NCBI RefSeq assembly: GCF_026230175.1
Contig: NZ_CP104208.1
Location: forward strand, 1,116,001 to 1,180,000
Source: Desulfovibrio mangrovi
GTDB taxonomy: Bacteria > Desulfobacterota > Desulfovibrionia > Desulfovibrionales > Desulfovibrionaceae
DNA: 64,000 bases
Direction: 5' to 3'
The position numbers and the translations under genes are program-made. Shown piece by piece: positions 9,606-19,164 of the stretch; within the stretch, counting starts at the first letter, position 1; every line of letters begins with the position of its first letter. Under the pieces are notes generated by a model. The model saw only the letters and a list, made by a program, of their open reading frames with translations. It did not search any database and was not told the origin of the DNA.

Positions 9606-10565
9606 TTACAGATTGATTTTAACCACAGCCTTTTCACGCAACTTGGTGGTGTATTCACCAAAACGCGCTTCCAGCATGGGCTGACGCAGGGTGTTCTCAA
9701 TGGTGCTGTACACTTCTTCAAGCGGAAGCAGATCGCCATTGGTCGCCTTATCCAGCTTCAGCAGAATAGTGGCGCCGTCCTGTTCAAAAGGCTCGGCCAC
9801 CTGCCCTGCAGAGAGGGGCTCAAGAGCGCTGCGCCAATCGGCAGAAATGTCCTTCCATGCCAGATCGCCGAGAAGGCCACCGTTATCCTTGGCCGGACCG
9901 ATGGAGAACATCTTCACTGCATCTTCAAAAGACAGCTTGCCCTCACGAATCATGGCAATGGTCTTTGCTTTGTCGGCATTGGGAGCAAAGACAAGCATCT
10001 TCACTGTAGCCTTGCGTTCACTGGAAAATTCCGACGCATGCTGTTCGTAGTAAGCCTGCACATCTTCCTTGGTCACCACGACCTTGCGGCTGACCATGAA
10101 GTTGATGAGTCGGGTACGAACGATGCTTCTGCGGATTTTCTCAAAAAACATATCGTAGGAGACGCCGTCTTTCCGCATCTGTTCCTTGACCTGCTCAAGG
10201 CTCATGTTGCTGCGCTGCGCCAGCTTGCGGACCTCATTTTCCACTTCGGCATCCTTGACGGTCAGCTTGTAGCGCTCCGCTTCCTGCGAAAAAAGCTCGT
10301 CCGTAATCATGGCATCCAGCATTCTCTTCTCGATGGCATAAACATGGTCAGCATCTGCGGGGTTCGTACGGGAAAGTCCGGCCTTCAGAAGGTCAGGCGC
10401 TACGGCCTCCTGTACATCATATTGTGTGATGATCGAGCCGTTAACAAAGGCGACGATCTTGTTGAAAACGGCTTCAGCCCCAGCTTGTCCTGCGCTCAAA
10501 GTCAGCACGGCAAGAATGAGGGGATAGATGAGCAAAGTTCGAAAGGTCTTGAAATTGGAAGACAA
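9606..10565 (-). CDS. Periplasmic SurA/PpiC-type chaperone (peptidyl-prolyl isomerase)
   Basis: About 319 residues. A hydrophobic signal segment comes first, then a SurA N-terminal helical domain (AFVNGSIITQYDVQEAV), then a parvulin/PpiC-like domain in the C-terminal third (VKMLVFAPNADKAKTIA onward). Such proteins escort outer-membrane proteins through the periplasm. I take the TTG at 10565 as start because a GGGAG ribosome site lies 7 nt before it. The frame is open 12 codons further to an ATG at 10601 that lacks a good site. A second gene of the same type lies upstream. Confidence 0.8.
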   Translation of the reverse strand: MSSNFKTFRTLLIYPLILAVLTLSAGQAGAEAVFNKIVAFVNGSIITQYDVQEAVAPDLLKAGLSRTNPADADHVYAIEKRMLDAMITDELFSQEAERYKLTVKDAEVENEVRKLAQRSNMSLEQVKEQMRKDGVSYDMFFEKIRRSIVRTRLINFMVSRKVVVTKEDVQAYYEQHASEFSSERKATVKMLVFAPNADKAKTIAMIREGKLSFEDAVKMFSIGPAKDNGGLLGDLAWKDISADWRSALEPLSAGQVAEPFEQDGATILLKLDKATNGDLLPLEEVYSTIENTLRQPMLEARFGEYTTKLREKAVVKINL

Positions 10566-10777
10566 AGGCCACTCCCAGAAGACAATGGTTAAGAAAAACA
10601 TACGTTGTCGCTACAAAGGGTTACGGTTATTTCCACACCATAACAGCAACGCATCATCAGCTTACGATTCGTGTAATCTGTTTCCAATTGTTATGCAACA
10701 TTACGAAAAAAATACCGACAGTTCACGGAACCTGCCGTGAACATTGCAGGATTGCGGTAAGATTGTACCGCAACGGC

Positions 10778-11791
10778 TCATTGCGCTTTAGCGTCCTGTC
10801 CGGCGGAAGGAACTTCCTTCCCTTTCGCCGCCCCGTCTGCGGCCTTCTCTTCTGCAGCTTTCTCTTCTGCGGAATGCAGAAGCAGGCTTGAAATACGGAT
10901 ATCAGCCTTGGCCAGCTCAGATTTGAGCCACTCGTCAAACTCGGCCTGAAGCTTCTGCTCAAGCAGCACCTTTTCAACAAGAGGATAAGCATGCGAGGGG
11001 CCAAGCACCTTTTCCGGAAGATTTTCCAGCAGAACAAGCACCTCAAAACCGTTATCGCCGGAAAACACCGCGCTGGATTCTCCTTCCTTGAGCTTATCGA
11101 ACGTGGACTTCCAGTTCACAGGCATCATGTTGACCCGCATGCGCAGTTCCCTGATGGCAATCCCATCAAACGAACTCAGAATTTCATCAACAGAAGTGCC
11201 CCCAAGCCACATTTCCCGCGCCTTGGAAACATGCTCCCTGTCTGCGCCGGAAATATGAAGAAACCGGACACGGGGAGGAAGATAGAAGTCAGCCAGATTG
11301 GCCTTGTAGTACGCTTCCGCTTCCTGAGAAGTCAGCTTGATACGGGGACGCAGGATGTCAGACTTAAGAGTCTCCATGGCCAGCTGCTGACGAAGTCGGG
11401 AGCGCCAGACTTCGATATCAATATACTCTTCGACAAGCGTTTTTTCGAACTGGCCTTCAGGGTAATCCGCCCTGATCGTGGCCTCGGCCGCCGTCACATC
11501 AGCATCCGTCACACTCAGTCCGACACGGGCAAGCGCCTGATCAACCAACTCGTTGACGATAAGACGGGAAAGTACATTGCCGTAGTCTTCCCGTAACGCG
11601 TCAACGGCTGGTACCATGCCGCCCGACCAACTCAGGTTGTTCAAATCATAAAGAGCCTCGAGCTGGGCAAGATAGATTGGTTTGCCGTTGACCGTGGCAA
11701 CCACTCCCTCCTGCTCCATATCCTTGGAGCAGCCGCAGAAAACAAGCACTGCCAGCAGCAGCAGCGTGAGGGTTAGATACTTGTTGGGCAT
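10778..11791 (-). CDS. SurA-like chaperone predicted to be a lipoprotein
   Basis: 337 residues. The N-terminus is a lipoprotein-type signal ending in VFCGC (lipobox-like, Cys about residue 21). A SurA_N-type domain (VVATVNGKPIYLAQLEALYD) follows, then a PpiC-like region (RVRFLHISGADREHVSKA) and an Ala/Glu/Lys-rich tail. It is probably membrane-anchored on the periplasmic side. The mfd stop is 9 nt upstream, so mfd and this gene are likely co-transcribed. The 212-nt gap to the next chaperone gene may hold a separate promoter. Confidence 0.78.
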   Translation of the reverse strand: MPNKYLTLTLLLLAVLVFCGCSKDMEQEGVVATVNGKPIYLAQLEALYDLNNLSWSGGMVPAVDALREDYGNVLSRLIVNELVDQALARVGLSVTDADVTAAEATIRADYPEGQFEKTLVEEYIDIEVWRSRLRQQLAMETLKSDILRPRIKLTSQEAEAYYKANLADFYLPPRVRFLHISGADREHVSKAREMWLGGTSVDEILSSFDGIAIRELRMRVNMMPVNWKSTFDKLKEGESSAVFSGDNGFEVLVLLENLPEKVLGPSHAYPLVEKVLLEQKLQAEFDEWLKSELAKADIRISSLLLHSAEEKAAEEKAADGAAKGKEVPSAGQDAKAQ

Positions 11792-11800
11792 TACTGGTCC

Positions 11801-14800
11801 TTATTTCTTCAGAATGAGGGGCTCAAGCTCGGCCCGGGCGTGTTGCAGCCGTTCACGGACATCTGCTCCGGACTCCATACGAAACTCCAGACAGGCCGGG
11901 GGCACGAGCCGAGCCTGCGAAGCATGGGAGCTTACCCATTCCACAAGGGCTGCCGGGGAAACGGCATCCGACTTTTCACCCCATACAAGGCGTACCTTGT
12001 CCTTGAATATATCGGCCCGCTGTACCTGCATGGACATGAGGAAGCGCTTAAACAGGAGCACACCAAGAAAGTTGGACAATTCTTCCGGCAAGGGCCCGAA
12101 GCGGTCCCGCATCTCCAACTCAAGATCCTGCAGCATCACGGCGTCCACTGCCGATGAAAGCATTTTGTAGAAACGAAGCCGCTCGCGGCCATCCGTAATG
12201 TAATTTTCAGGAATATGGGCGTTGAGGCCGATATTGAGTTCTGTTTCCACGGCGATAAGAGACTCTTCTCCCTTAAGCCGTCTCACTTCCTCTTCCAGCA
12301 TTTCCAGATACAAGTCCAGCCCCACACGGGCCATCTGTCCGGATTGCGCTTCACCAAGGATGTTACCGGAGCCGCGCAGACGCAAATCTTCCATGGCCAC
12401 CTGGAAACCAGCTCCAAGGTAATCCATCTCCAAAATGATTCTGAGACGCTTTCTGGCGATATCTGGCACTGTTTCAAGGTTATTTACCACAAACACCGCA
12501 TGCGCCTGAACATCCGAACGCCCTACTCTGCCCCGCAACTGGTACAGCTGCCCAAGGCCGAACATCTGGGCCTGATCAACTATCAAGGTGTTGGCCCGCG
12601 GGAAGTCGAGACCGGATTCCACAATGGCTGTACATACCAGTACGTCCAGTTCTCCATGCCAGAACTTGTGCATGGTGGTTTCCAGATCCTTCTCCGACAT
12701 CTGGCCGTGTGCCTGTCCGAGTCGGGCTTCCGGCACCAGCTGACGGACATATTCCGCCACCCGCTCCAGGCCCTCGATACGGTTATGCACCCAGAAGACC
12801 TGTCCGCCACGGTCAAGCTCGCGTTTGATATAGCCGCGCAGCATGTCTGCATCGCGTTCTATGAGATCGGTCTCCACCGGCTTTCGACCGAGAGGGGCCG
12901 TTTCAATGACGGAAAGCTCGCGTATGCCGGACATGGAAAGCTGCAAGGTACGAGGAATGGGCGTTGCCGACAGCGTCAGTACGTCCACATTCTTCCTGAA
13001 CTTTTTGAGCTTCTCCTTGTGGCGTACCCCGAACCTTTGCTCTTCGTCCAGAATGAGGAGTGCAAGGTTGGGCAGGTCCACATCATCCGAAAGCAAGCGG
13101 TGCGTACCGATAAGAATATCAACCTGTCCCTTGGAAGCAGCCGCCAGAACTTCCTTCTGCTTCTGGCGCGTTACAAAGCGGCTGAGCATGCCGATATTGA
13201 CGGGAAAGCCCCCAAGACGGCTTTTGAACGTCTGATAGTGCTGTTCCGCCAGTATGGTGGTGGGACAGAGCAGAGCCACCTGCTTGCCCTCGCAAGCCGC
13301 GCGGAAAGCGGCACGCATGGCCACTTCCGTCTTGCCAAACCCAACGTCTCCGCACACCAGTCTGTCCATGGGATTGGGCTTTTCCATATCATCCAGAACA
13401 TCCTGAATAGCCCGAGCCTGGTCAGGGGTTTCCTCAAACCCGAAGGATGCCTCGAACTCACGGTAGAGCTCATTGACAGGACCGTAGCCAAAGCCCTTGG
13501 CAAGCCGCCGCCATGCATACATCTCCACAAGGTCATGAGCAATTTTCTCAATAGCCTTGCGGGCCCGCGACTTTGAGGCAAGCCAACCGGAACCGCCCAG
13601 CTTGTCGAGAGCGGGCGCGCCGCCGTCCGGCCCCTTGAATCGTTGGATCAGACCAAGCCGGTCAACAGGAAGGTACAGTTTGTCATCGCCCGCATAGCGA
13701 AGCAGCAGATAATCGTTGGAAACGCCGCCGAGTTCCATGCGATGCAGGCCGTCGAACACGGCAATGCCGTAATCACGGTGCACCAGATGATCACCCGGAG
13801 TCAGGTCATCATATTCCTTGAGTCCTGCAAAGGCACCGGTCCGCGCACGTTCTCTCCGCTCTGTCTTGGGCTGGATGACGTCCTCGCCCAGAATGAGCAC
13901 CTTGTCCCATACAAGGTCAATACCACGACGAAACGGGGCCACAAGTGCAAAAAGGCCCTTCTCTCTGGGAGCATAGCGCAGGTGGGGCATAAGCCCGTCC
14001 TGCTCGGCAAGCTTGAGGAATTTGGCCCTGCTTCGCTCATTGGCAAAGGCGAGCAGCACCTGACGCTTCTCTTGGGTCCATTTGCGCAAACGGCTGACAA
14101 GAGCCTGCCAGGGACGGTCCTGATCCTGCGACGAACTGAAAATATCTTGAAACGCTCCGTAAGAACGTTCAGCCAAATCCTCTCCCTGCTTTTCAACACC
14201 GATAACCAGGTCTTCAAAATGAGCCCTACGGTTGGCGGACCATACAGCCGTAGCCTGTTCCGGTGTACGCAACGCCATGGATGCGGGCTGTCTTAAACCG
14301 GTCTCAGCTTCCTGCTTATCCAGAAACGCGTGCCAAGTGCGCTCCGACTCTTCAAGTGATTCTTTAAGCTCCCGCTCGGAAGGCAGAATGAACACCGCAT
14401 CCTTGGGCAACCACTGCTCTAGAAAGGCTGCCTGCTCGTAGTAGCAGCCGGGCAATAGCGGCGTTCCGCCTTCATCAGCAGCATGCGAAAAGACTCCGGC
14501 CTGCCCTTTGGCAAGTTTTCCTTGTCTTTCCAGCGATTTCCACCAATCAGCAGCAATCTTTCTTTGCCCCGAGCCCATGACCAAGGGAGAGGTGGGAAGC
14601 AGCACAAGCTCCTGCATATTCCCTTTGGAACGCTGGCTTGAAGGCTCGAAAAGACGTATTTCCTCAATTTGATCGCCAAAGAACTCAAGTCGGACAGGCC
14701 GCGCATAGCCGGGACAGAAGATGTCCAGAATATCGCCACGCAGGGCCATTTCACCCGGCTGGGTTACCATGGGAACGCGCGAATACCCCCACTCCACGCA

Positions 14801-15265
14801 CTGCTCAAGCAGCAGGTCCGGACCGGTTTCATCTCCAACCGGCAGAACAAGCTCATGCGTGTCAAAAAGGGTTACCGGCGGCAATTTGGGGAGAAAGTTA
14901 TCAAGGGAGACCAAAACCCCTTGGTGCTTCTTGCGAAGACTCAGCGAATACAGGCTGGCAATGCGCGAGGACCAGGCGCTTTTCCCGTGGGAGCCTGCCG
15001 GATGCTGAGGAATGACAGTCCATGGCTGCTCCCAGACCGGCGTGACAAGGCTGGATTCCTCTGTGGAACTTTCCGGCGTGAAGAGGGTAAGCAGCCCCTT
15101 CAATTCTGCCAGTTCCTGCGAATTTCGCACCACCAGAACCACATGTTCATCCCTGTTCCTCAGGGAATGTGCCATGCGTGCCTGAGAAGCGGGCCCGCTT
15201 CTCGCTACCTGAACAATTCGCTGCTTGGAGTTCTGCAGCGCCAAAATTATTTCATCAAACAGCAC
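11801..15265 (-). CDS. mfd: Transcription-repair coupling factor Mfd
   Basis: 1154 residues, normal for Mfd. In order: an N-terminal UvrB-like module, an RNA polymerase-binding CarD-like domain (about 480-560, with GDHLVHRDYGIAVFDGL), and a RecG-like translocase with Walker A GDVGFGKTEVAMR, the DEEQ box (LDEEQRFGVRHKE) and the SATPIPRTLQ and QLRGRVGRS motifs, followed by the TRCF C-terminal domain. Mfd pushes stalled RNA polymerase off lesions and recruits UvrA. The start is a GTG with only a weak ribosome site; a later in-frame start is possible. Confidence 0.97.
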   Translation of the reverse strand: MLFDEIILALQNSKQRIVQVARSGPASQARMAHSLRNRDEHVVLVVRNSQELAELKGLLTLFTPESSTEESSLVTPVWEQPWTVIPQHPAGSHGKSAWSSRIASLYSLSLRKKHQGVLVSLDNFLPKLPPVTLFDTHELVLPVGDETGPDLLLEQCVEWGYSRVPMVTQPGEMALRGDILDIFCPGYARPVRLEFFGDQIEEIRLFEPSSQRSKGNMQELVLLPTSPLVMGSGQRKIAADWWKSLERQGKLAKGQAGVFSHAADEGGTPLLPGCYYEQAAFLEQWLPKDAVFILPSERELKESLEESERTWHAFLDKQEAETGLRQPASMALRTPEQATAVWSANRRAHFEDLVIGVEKQGEDLAERSYGAFQDIFSSSQDQDRPWQALVSRLRKWTQEKRQVLLAFANERSRAKFLKLAEQDGLMPHLRYAPREKGLFALVAPFRRGIDLVWDKVLILGEDVIQPKTERRERARTGAFAGLKEYDDLTPGDHLVHRDYGIAVFDGLHRMELGGVSNDYLLLRYAGDDKLYLPVDRLGLIQRFKGPDGGAPALDKLGGSGWLASKSRARKAIEKIAHDLVEMYAWRRLAKGFGYGPVNELYREFEASFGFEETPDQARAIQDVLDDMEKPNPMDRLVCGDVGFGKTEVAMRAAFRAACEGKQVALLCPTTILAEQHYQTFKSRLGGFPVNIGMLSRFVTRQKQKEVLAAASKGQVDILIGTHRLLSDDVDLPNLALLILDEEQRFGVRHKEKLKKFRKNVDVLTLSATPIPRTLQLSMSGIRELSVIETAPLGRKPVETDLIERDADMLRGYIKRELDRGGQVFWVHNRIEGLERVAEYVRQLVPEARLGQAHGQMSEKDLETTMHKFWHGELDVLVCTAIVESGLDFPRANTLIVDQAQMFGLGQLYQLRGRVGRSDVQAHAVFVVNNLETVPDIARKRLRIILEMDYLGAGFQVAMEDLRLRGSGNILGEAQSGQMARVGLDLYLEMLEEEVRRLKGEESLIAVETELNIGLNAHIPENYITDGRERLRFYKMLSSAVDAVMLQDLELEMRDRFGPLPEELSNFLGVLLFKRFLMSMQVQRADIFKDKVRLVWGEKSDAVSPAALVEWVSSHASQARLVPPACLEFRMESGADVRERLQHARAELEPLILKK

Positions 15266-15321
15266 AGAAAAATCCGTCGTGTTGGCATCCGCTCACTCAA
15301 GCCTCACGCATGAATGACACG

Positions 15322-15360
15322 ACAAAAAGCCGCCGTGCCCTTTGCGGGCAACTGGCGGCT
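15322..15360 (-). terminator. Rho-independent terminator after cheW
   Basis: On the minus strand AGCCGCC/GGCGGCT (15329-15335 with 15354-15360) encloses an inner GCCC/GGGC stem and is followed by five T. It separates cheW from mfd. Confidence 0.8.
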
Positions 15361-15382
15361 ATTATATCGATACGGACGCGGT

Positions 15383-15859
15383 TTAGATCTGACCAAGCAC
15401 GTTGAGGTCTTCGTTGGAGAGCAGGCGATCAAGATCAAGCAGAATAAGCAGACGATCCTGGAGCTTGCCCACCCCGCTGATGTATTCCGATTCCATACCG
15501 GCCACAACGGGCGGCGGGGGCTCAACCGTGCTCGCGGGTATACGCAGCACTTCCGATACGGAGTCCACAACAAATCCCACGATCATATTGTTGATCTCAA
15601 TAACAATAATTCTTGTGTGCTTGTCGTGCGCCTTGGAAGTCAGACCAAAACGGCGACGAAGGTCAATAATCGGAATGACCTTGCCGCGAAGATTGATGAC
15701 CCCTTCAACAAACTCGGGTGCGCGTGGAACCTTGGTGATTTCCATGGTACGGATAATTTCCTGAACTTTCAGGATATCCACACCAAACTCTTCATCACCG
15801 ATACTGAAGGTCACGAGTTGCAGAAGTTCGTCATCCTGCTTTCTCTGCGCTTCATTCAT
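15383..15859 (-). CDS. cheW: CheW-type chemotaxis coupling protein
   Basis: 158 residues forming one CheW domain: VTFSIGDEEFGVDILKVQEI, the central INLRGKVIPIIDLRRRFGL, and the C-terminal ILLDLDRLLS. CheW bridges chemoreceptors and the CheA kinase at the cell pole. The start ATG at 15859 has a GAAGGAG site. It is monocistronic: no chemotaxis gene is adjacent and a terminator follows, so it is an orphan cheW or one of several copies. Confidence 0.93.
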   Translation of the reverse strand: MNEAQRKQDDELLQLVTFSIGDEEFGVDILKVQEIIRTMEITKVPRAPEFVEGVINLRGKVIPIIDLRRRFGLTSKAHDKHTRIIVIEINNMIVGFVVDSVSEVLRIPASTVEPPPPVVAGMESEYISGVGKLQDRLLILLDLDRLLSNEDLNVLGQI

Positions 15860-15971
15860 TTCGCTACTCCTTCTAAGAAGTCTACCCCGTTTACTGGGGG
15901 ACCGAAACGTCCTGTTTCAACTAGGTCAGTTTACAATGTACCGACATTGCGTACACATGGCAACTAGTTTG

Positions 15972-16027
15972 GATAAAAGACACAAGCGAAGGCGTTATAA
16001 AAGTCCGTATAAAAGGGGTTGTAAAAG
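15972..16027 (+). repeat. Phased direct repeats of a TATAAAAG-like octamer
   Basis: The octamers GATAAAAG (15972), TATAAAAG (15996), TATAAAAG (16008) and TGTAAAAG (16020) start exactly 24, 12 and 12 nt apart. The array lies between the divergently transcribed cheW and the small gene at 16106, and its last unit overlaps a candidate -35 box. It may be a multimeric protein-binding site. Confidence 0.5.
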
Positions 16028-16047
16028 ACGATACGGTCGGATATTAG
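16019..16047 (+). promoter_or_regulatory. Candidate promoter for the small gene at 16106
   Basis: TTGTAA (16019-16024) is 17 nt from TATTAG (16042-16047), about 60 nt before the ATG. Each hexamer matches consensus at four of six positions. Confidence 0.4.
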
Positions 16048-16105
16048 TAGTCCGTCATCGGATGAAGATGACAAAACCGCCTGTACGGCAAGGAGTCTCA
16101 TTTTG

Positions 16106-16333
16106 ATGGCGAACATGTTTCCCTACCCCGAGGATGCCCCGCTCCACATGCAGATCAAATCACTTGGAGATGACGAGCTTCTTGATTTCTGGGAAGAAAC
16201 ACAATTTCTCGAACGCTTTCTTGAAGACGACATGCAAACCCGCAATCAGGCCTCCATGCAATATGAACGCCTGATCCTTCAGGAACTCCAGCTGCGGTCC
16301 TGCAGACGTTGCATCTCGGAACGCAGAGCCTAA
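16106..16333 (+). CDS. Small acidic cytoplasmic protein of unknown function
   Basis: 75 residues from the ATG at 16106, which has an AGGAG site about 10 nt upstream. A TTG codon directly before it could extend it by one residue. The protein is acidic in its first two thirds (DDELLDFWEETQFLERFLEDD), probably helical, and ends in a basic Cys-containing tail (RSCRRCISERR). It has no signal peptide or membrane helix. A clean terminator follows and a promoter with phased repeats precedes it, so it looks like a real monocistronic gene. I do not recognise the family. Confidence 0.7.
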   Translation: MANMFPYPEDAPLHMQIKSLGDDELLDFWEETQFLERFLEDDMQTRNQASMQYERLILQELQLRSCRRCISERRA

Positions 16334-16348
16334 CACAATGCCCTTTGC

Positions 16349-16377
16349 AAGGCGACCGTAAGGTCGCCTTTTTTTAT
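16349..16377 (+). terminator. Rho-independent terminator after the small gene
   Basis: AAGGCGACC and GGTCGCCTT form a 9-bp stem with a 4-nt loop, followed by a T-run. Confidence 0.9.
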
Positions 16378-16403
16378 TGCTGTCATTCCTCCCCGCGACT
16401 CAC

Positions 16404-16436
16404 AAAAAAAGGCTCCTGGCCGTAAGGTCAGGAGCC
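16404..16436 (-). terminator. Rho-independent terminator after ugd
   Basis: On the minus strand a GGCTCCTG/CAGGAGCC stem is followed by seven T, about 20 nt beyond the ugd stop. It faces the plus-strand terminator just to its left. Confidence 0.9.
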
Positions 16437-16458
16437 TCGTCATTCTATTCAAATTCCA

Positions 16459-17796
16459 CTACTTGGGATCGGGCCGGCCCACGCAGAAGTAGGCGAAGCC
16501 AAGCTCTGCCATCATCTTCGGCGGGTACAGGTTGCGGCCGTCGAACAGGATAGGCGCAGTCAGAGAGCCCTTGATGCGCTCGAAGTCGGGAGTACGGAAC
16601 TGGTTCCATTCCGTCACAACCAGCAGCGCCTGCGCACCTTCAACAGCATCGTACTGCTTGTCAACGATCTCAACCAGCGGATCGTTTTCAAACATGGACT
16701 TCACCTTCTCGCCTGCCACCGGGTCAAAAGCGCGGATACGCATTCCCTGTGCGGTAAGCTCCTTGATCATGGCAAGGGAAGCCGCCTCACGGGTGTCGTC
16801 GGTGTTAGCCTTGAAGGCAATACCCCAGACAGCCAGAGTCTTTCCTGCCACTCCACCCTGCGGGGCAAAGTATTCGATAATACGTTCCGCCATGCGGAGC
16901 TTCTGGCGATTGTTCACGTTGTCCACGGACTCAAGAAGTTCGGGACGGAAATCATATTCATGCGCGGTGTTGATCAGCGCCTTGACGTCCTTGGGGAAAC
17001 AGGAACCACCGTAGCCCACGCCGGGATAAATAAAGTGGTAACCAATGCGATGGTCGGAACCGATACCGATACGCACGTCGCGGACATCCGCACCAACGCG
17101 TTCGCAGATATTCGCAACTTCGTTGATGAAGGAAATCTTGGTGGCCAGCATGCAGTTTGCGGCATACTTGGTCATTTCCGCACTGCGCACACCCATGACG
17201 ATCATCTTCTCACGGCTGCGGGCAAAGGGGGCGTACAGAGTGCGCAGATATTCAGCAGACTTCTCGCTTTCCGTACCGACCACAACGCGGTCCGGCTTCA
17301 TGAAATCGTTAACCGCATCGCCTTCCTTGAGGAATTCAGGGTTGGACACCACGTCGAATTCGATATCTGCGCCACGCTTTGCCAGTTCCTCGCTGATAAT
17401 GCCACGGACGCGATCGGCAGTGCCAACCGGTACGGTGGACTTATCCACAACGATGACGGGCTTGTGCATGTGCTGACCGATTTCACGGGCAACCTGCTCC
17501 ACATAGCAGAGATCGCAGGAGCCGTCAGGACGGGAAGGCGTGCCAACGGTAATGAAAACAAACTGCGCACGTTCCATGCCTTCAGCAAGGCTGGTGGTGA
17601 AAATGAGATTGCCTTCTGCGTAATTGCGGCGGACCAGATCTTCAAGACCGGGCTCGTAGATATGCACCTTGCCGGCTTGAAGGGTCTTCACCACTTCGGG
17701 GTTCACATCGACGCAGGTGACGGTATTACCCATTTCTGAGAAACACGCTGCGCTTACAAGACCTACATAACCAGTACCAACTATACAAACGTTCAT
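16459..17796 (-). CDS. ugd: UDP-glucose 6-dehydrogenase
   Basis: 445 residues. The N-terminal NAD-binding domain starts MNVCIVGTGYVGLVSAACF. A central helical domain carries the catalytic cysteine motif GYGGSCFPKD (about residue 261), and the C-terminal UDP-binding domain contains WGIAFKANTDDTREA. The enzyme oxidises UDP-glucose twice to UDP-glucuronate, a precursor for surface polysaccharides. It stands alone, with its own terminator, rather than inside a polysaccharide cluster. Confidence 0.96.
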   Translation of the reverse strand: MNVCIVGTGYVGLVSAACFSEMGNTVTCVDVNPEVVKTLQAGKVHIYEPGLEDLVRRNYAEGNLIFTTSLAEGMERAQFVFITVGTPSRPDGSCDLCYVEQVAREIGQHMHKPVIVVDKSTVPVGTADRVRGIISEELAKRGADIEFDVVSNPEFLKEGDAVNDFMKPDRVVVGTESEKSAEYLRTLYAPFARSREKMIVMGVRSAEMTKYAANCMLATKISFINEVANICERVGADVRDVRIGIGSDHRIGYHFIYPGVGYGGSCFPKDVKALINTAHEYDFRPELLESVDNVNNRQKLRMAERIIEYFAPQGGVAGKTLAVWGIAFKANTDDTREAASLAMIKELTAQGMRIRAFDPVAGEKVKSMFENDPLVEIVDKQYDAVEGAQALLVVTEWNQFRTPDFERIKGSLTAPILFDGRNLYPPKMMAELGFAYFCVGRPDPK

Positions 17797-17990
17797 TCTA
17801 TACCTCTGCTATATAGAGCGGATTATCTTTATTGACAGTTCACGCAGCATTTACCCTTCACACATCGTTTCGTCAACAGCACAAAGGATCGTCGAAAACC
17901 TTGACGGAATCACGTGATATTATGCATTTACGCTTGACTTTGAAACAAGCCCTCACGATCATGCAGATATAAAAATAAGAGGAGGCTTCC

Positions 17991-18716
17991 ATGCCCGTTC
18001 TAGTAGTCAACGTCGATCATGTCGCCACGCTTCGTCAACAACGCCGGGGTATTGAGCCGGAACCGGTCACCGCAGCCCATCTTGCCGAGCTTGCCGGTGC
18101 GCGCGGCATTATCGTCCACTTGCGTGAAGACCGCAGACACATCATCGACCGCGACGTCCGGTTGCTTTCGCAATGCCTGAACTCCCGCATGCACCTTGAA
18201 ATGGCTGCCACGGAAGAGATGCAGCAAATCGCACTGGAAACCACCCCCTACATGGTCTGCCTCGTACCGGAGAAACGTGAAGAACTGACGACTGAAGGCG
18301 GACTTGCAGTTGCCGGACGCGTCGAACACCTGCGAGACTTTCTGGCTCCCATCCATGCCCAGGGCATCAAGTCCAGCCTCTTTATTGAAGCTGACGTAGC
18401 GCAGATTGATGCGGCCAAGGCCGTTGGCAGCGAGTTCATAGAAATCCATACCGGCCATTTTGCTGACGCCAAGACCCCCGAAGCACAGCGGAAGGAATTT
18501 GAAAAGATTGTGCGCGGCATTGAATATGCTCGCTCCCTTGATCTTCGCGTCAATCTCGGACACGGCCTCAACTACAATAACATATTCATGTTCAAGGACG
18601 TTCCCGGTATCGACGAGTATTCCATAGGTCACTCCATTGTTTCCAGGGCTGTGCTCGTGGGCATGGACCGCGCTGTGCGCGAAATGGTGGAAATCATCCG
18701 CACGTTTGCGGAATAA
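17991..18716 (+). CDS. pdxJ: Pyridoxine 5'-phosphate synthase
   Basis: 241 residues, a TIM-barrel enzyme starting [18 protein letters not shown], with conserved HLREDRRHI and LGHGLNYNN segments. It condenses 1-deoxyxylulose 5-phosphate with 3-amino-2-oxopropyl phosphate in the DXP-dependent route to vitamin B6. The ATG has a strong GAGGAGG site. It is the first gene of a plus-strand run that continues with acpS, nnr, a CBS protein, tsaE, lysC and cimA. Confidence 0.96.
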   Translation: MPVLVVNVDHVATLRQQRRGIEPEPVTAAHLAELAGARGIIVHLREDRRHIIDRDVRLLSQCLNSRMHLEMAATEEMQQIALETTPYMVCLVPEKREELTTEGGLAVAGRVEHLRDFLAPIHAQGIKSSLFIEADVAQIDAAKAVGSEFIEIHTGHFADAKTPEAQRKEFEKIVRGIEYARSLDLRVNLGHGLNYNNIFMFKDVPGIDEYSIGHSIVSRAVLVGMDRAVREMVEIIRTFAE

Positions 18717-18755
18717 CTCCTCCGCCATAACGTATACTGCCACGGAGAGCACAAC

Positions 18756-19127
18756 GTGATCGTAGGACTGGGACTGGATGTCTGCGAATTGGACAGAATA
18801 GAACGCTCCTGGAAACGCTTCGGAGAGAAGTTCGCAGCACGCATACTGCACCCCAACGAACTGGCATCGCTCCCGACCTTACCGATTGCATTCCTCGCCT
18901 CACGGTTCGCCGCCAAGGAGGCGGCCGTGAAGGCGCTGGGCACCGGTTTCACGGAAGGCATCTGGTTCACTCACATAGAAGTGGCTCGTGCCGACTCCGG
19001 AAAACCCTCCCTGAAACTGCACGGCAAGGCAGCCGACAAAGCCCGCGAACTTGGCGCGTCACGCTTCCACATATCCCTGACACATGGCAAAGGCGTTGCG
19101 TCTGCCGTAGTCATTCTGGAAACCTGA
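18756..19127 (+). CDS. acpS: Holo-[acyl-carrier-protein] synthase
   Basis: 123 residues of the AcpS-type phosphopantetheinyl transferase. The metal-binding N-terminus is [14 protein letters not shown], and the second acid lies in [14 protein letters not shown]. It moves the 4'-phosphopantetheine arm from CoA to the serine of ACP. The start is GTG at 18756 after a GGAG site. The pdxJ-acpS pairing is common in proteobacteria and supports both calls. Confidence 0.95.
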   Translation: MIVGLGLDVCELDRIERSWKRFGEKFAARILHPNELASLPTLPIAFLASRFAAKEAAVKALGTGFTEGIWFTHIEVARADSGKPSLKLHGKAADKARELGASRFHISLTHGKGVASAVVILET

Positions 19128-19164
19128 TTCCATCAGCCCCCCGCAAGTGGGGCAGAGACCGCAC

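Noticed and set aside
12215-13576. 453-codon open frame opposite mfd
   Set aside because: Antisense shadow of the Mfd translocase region.
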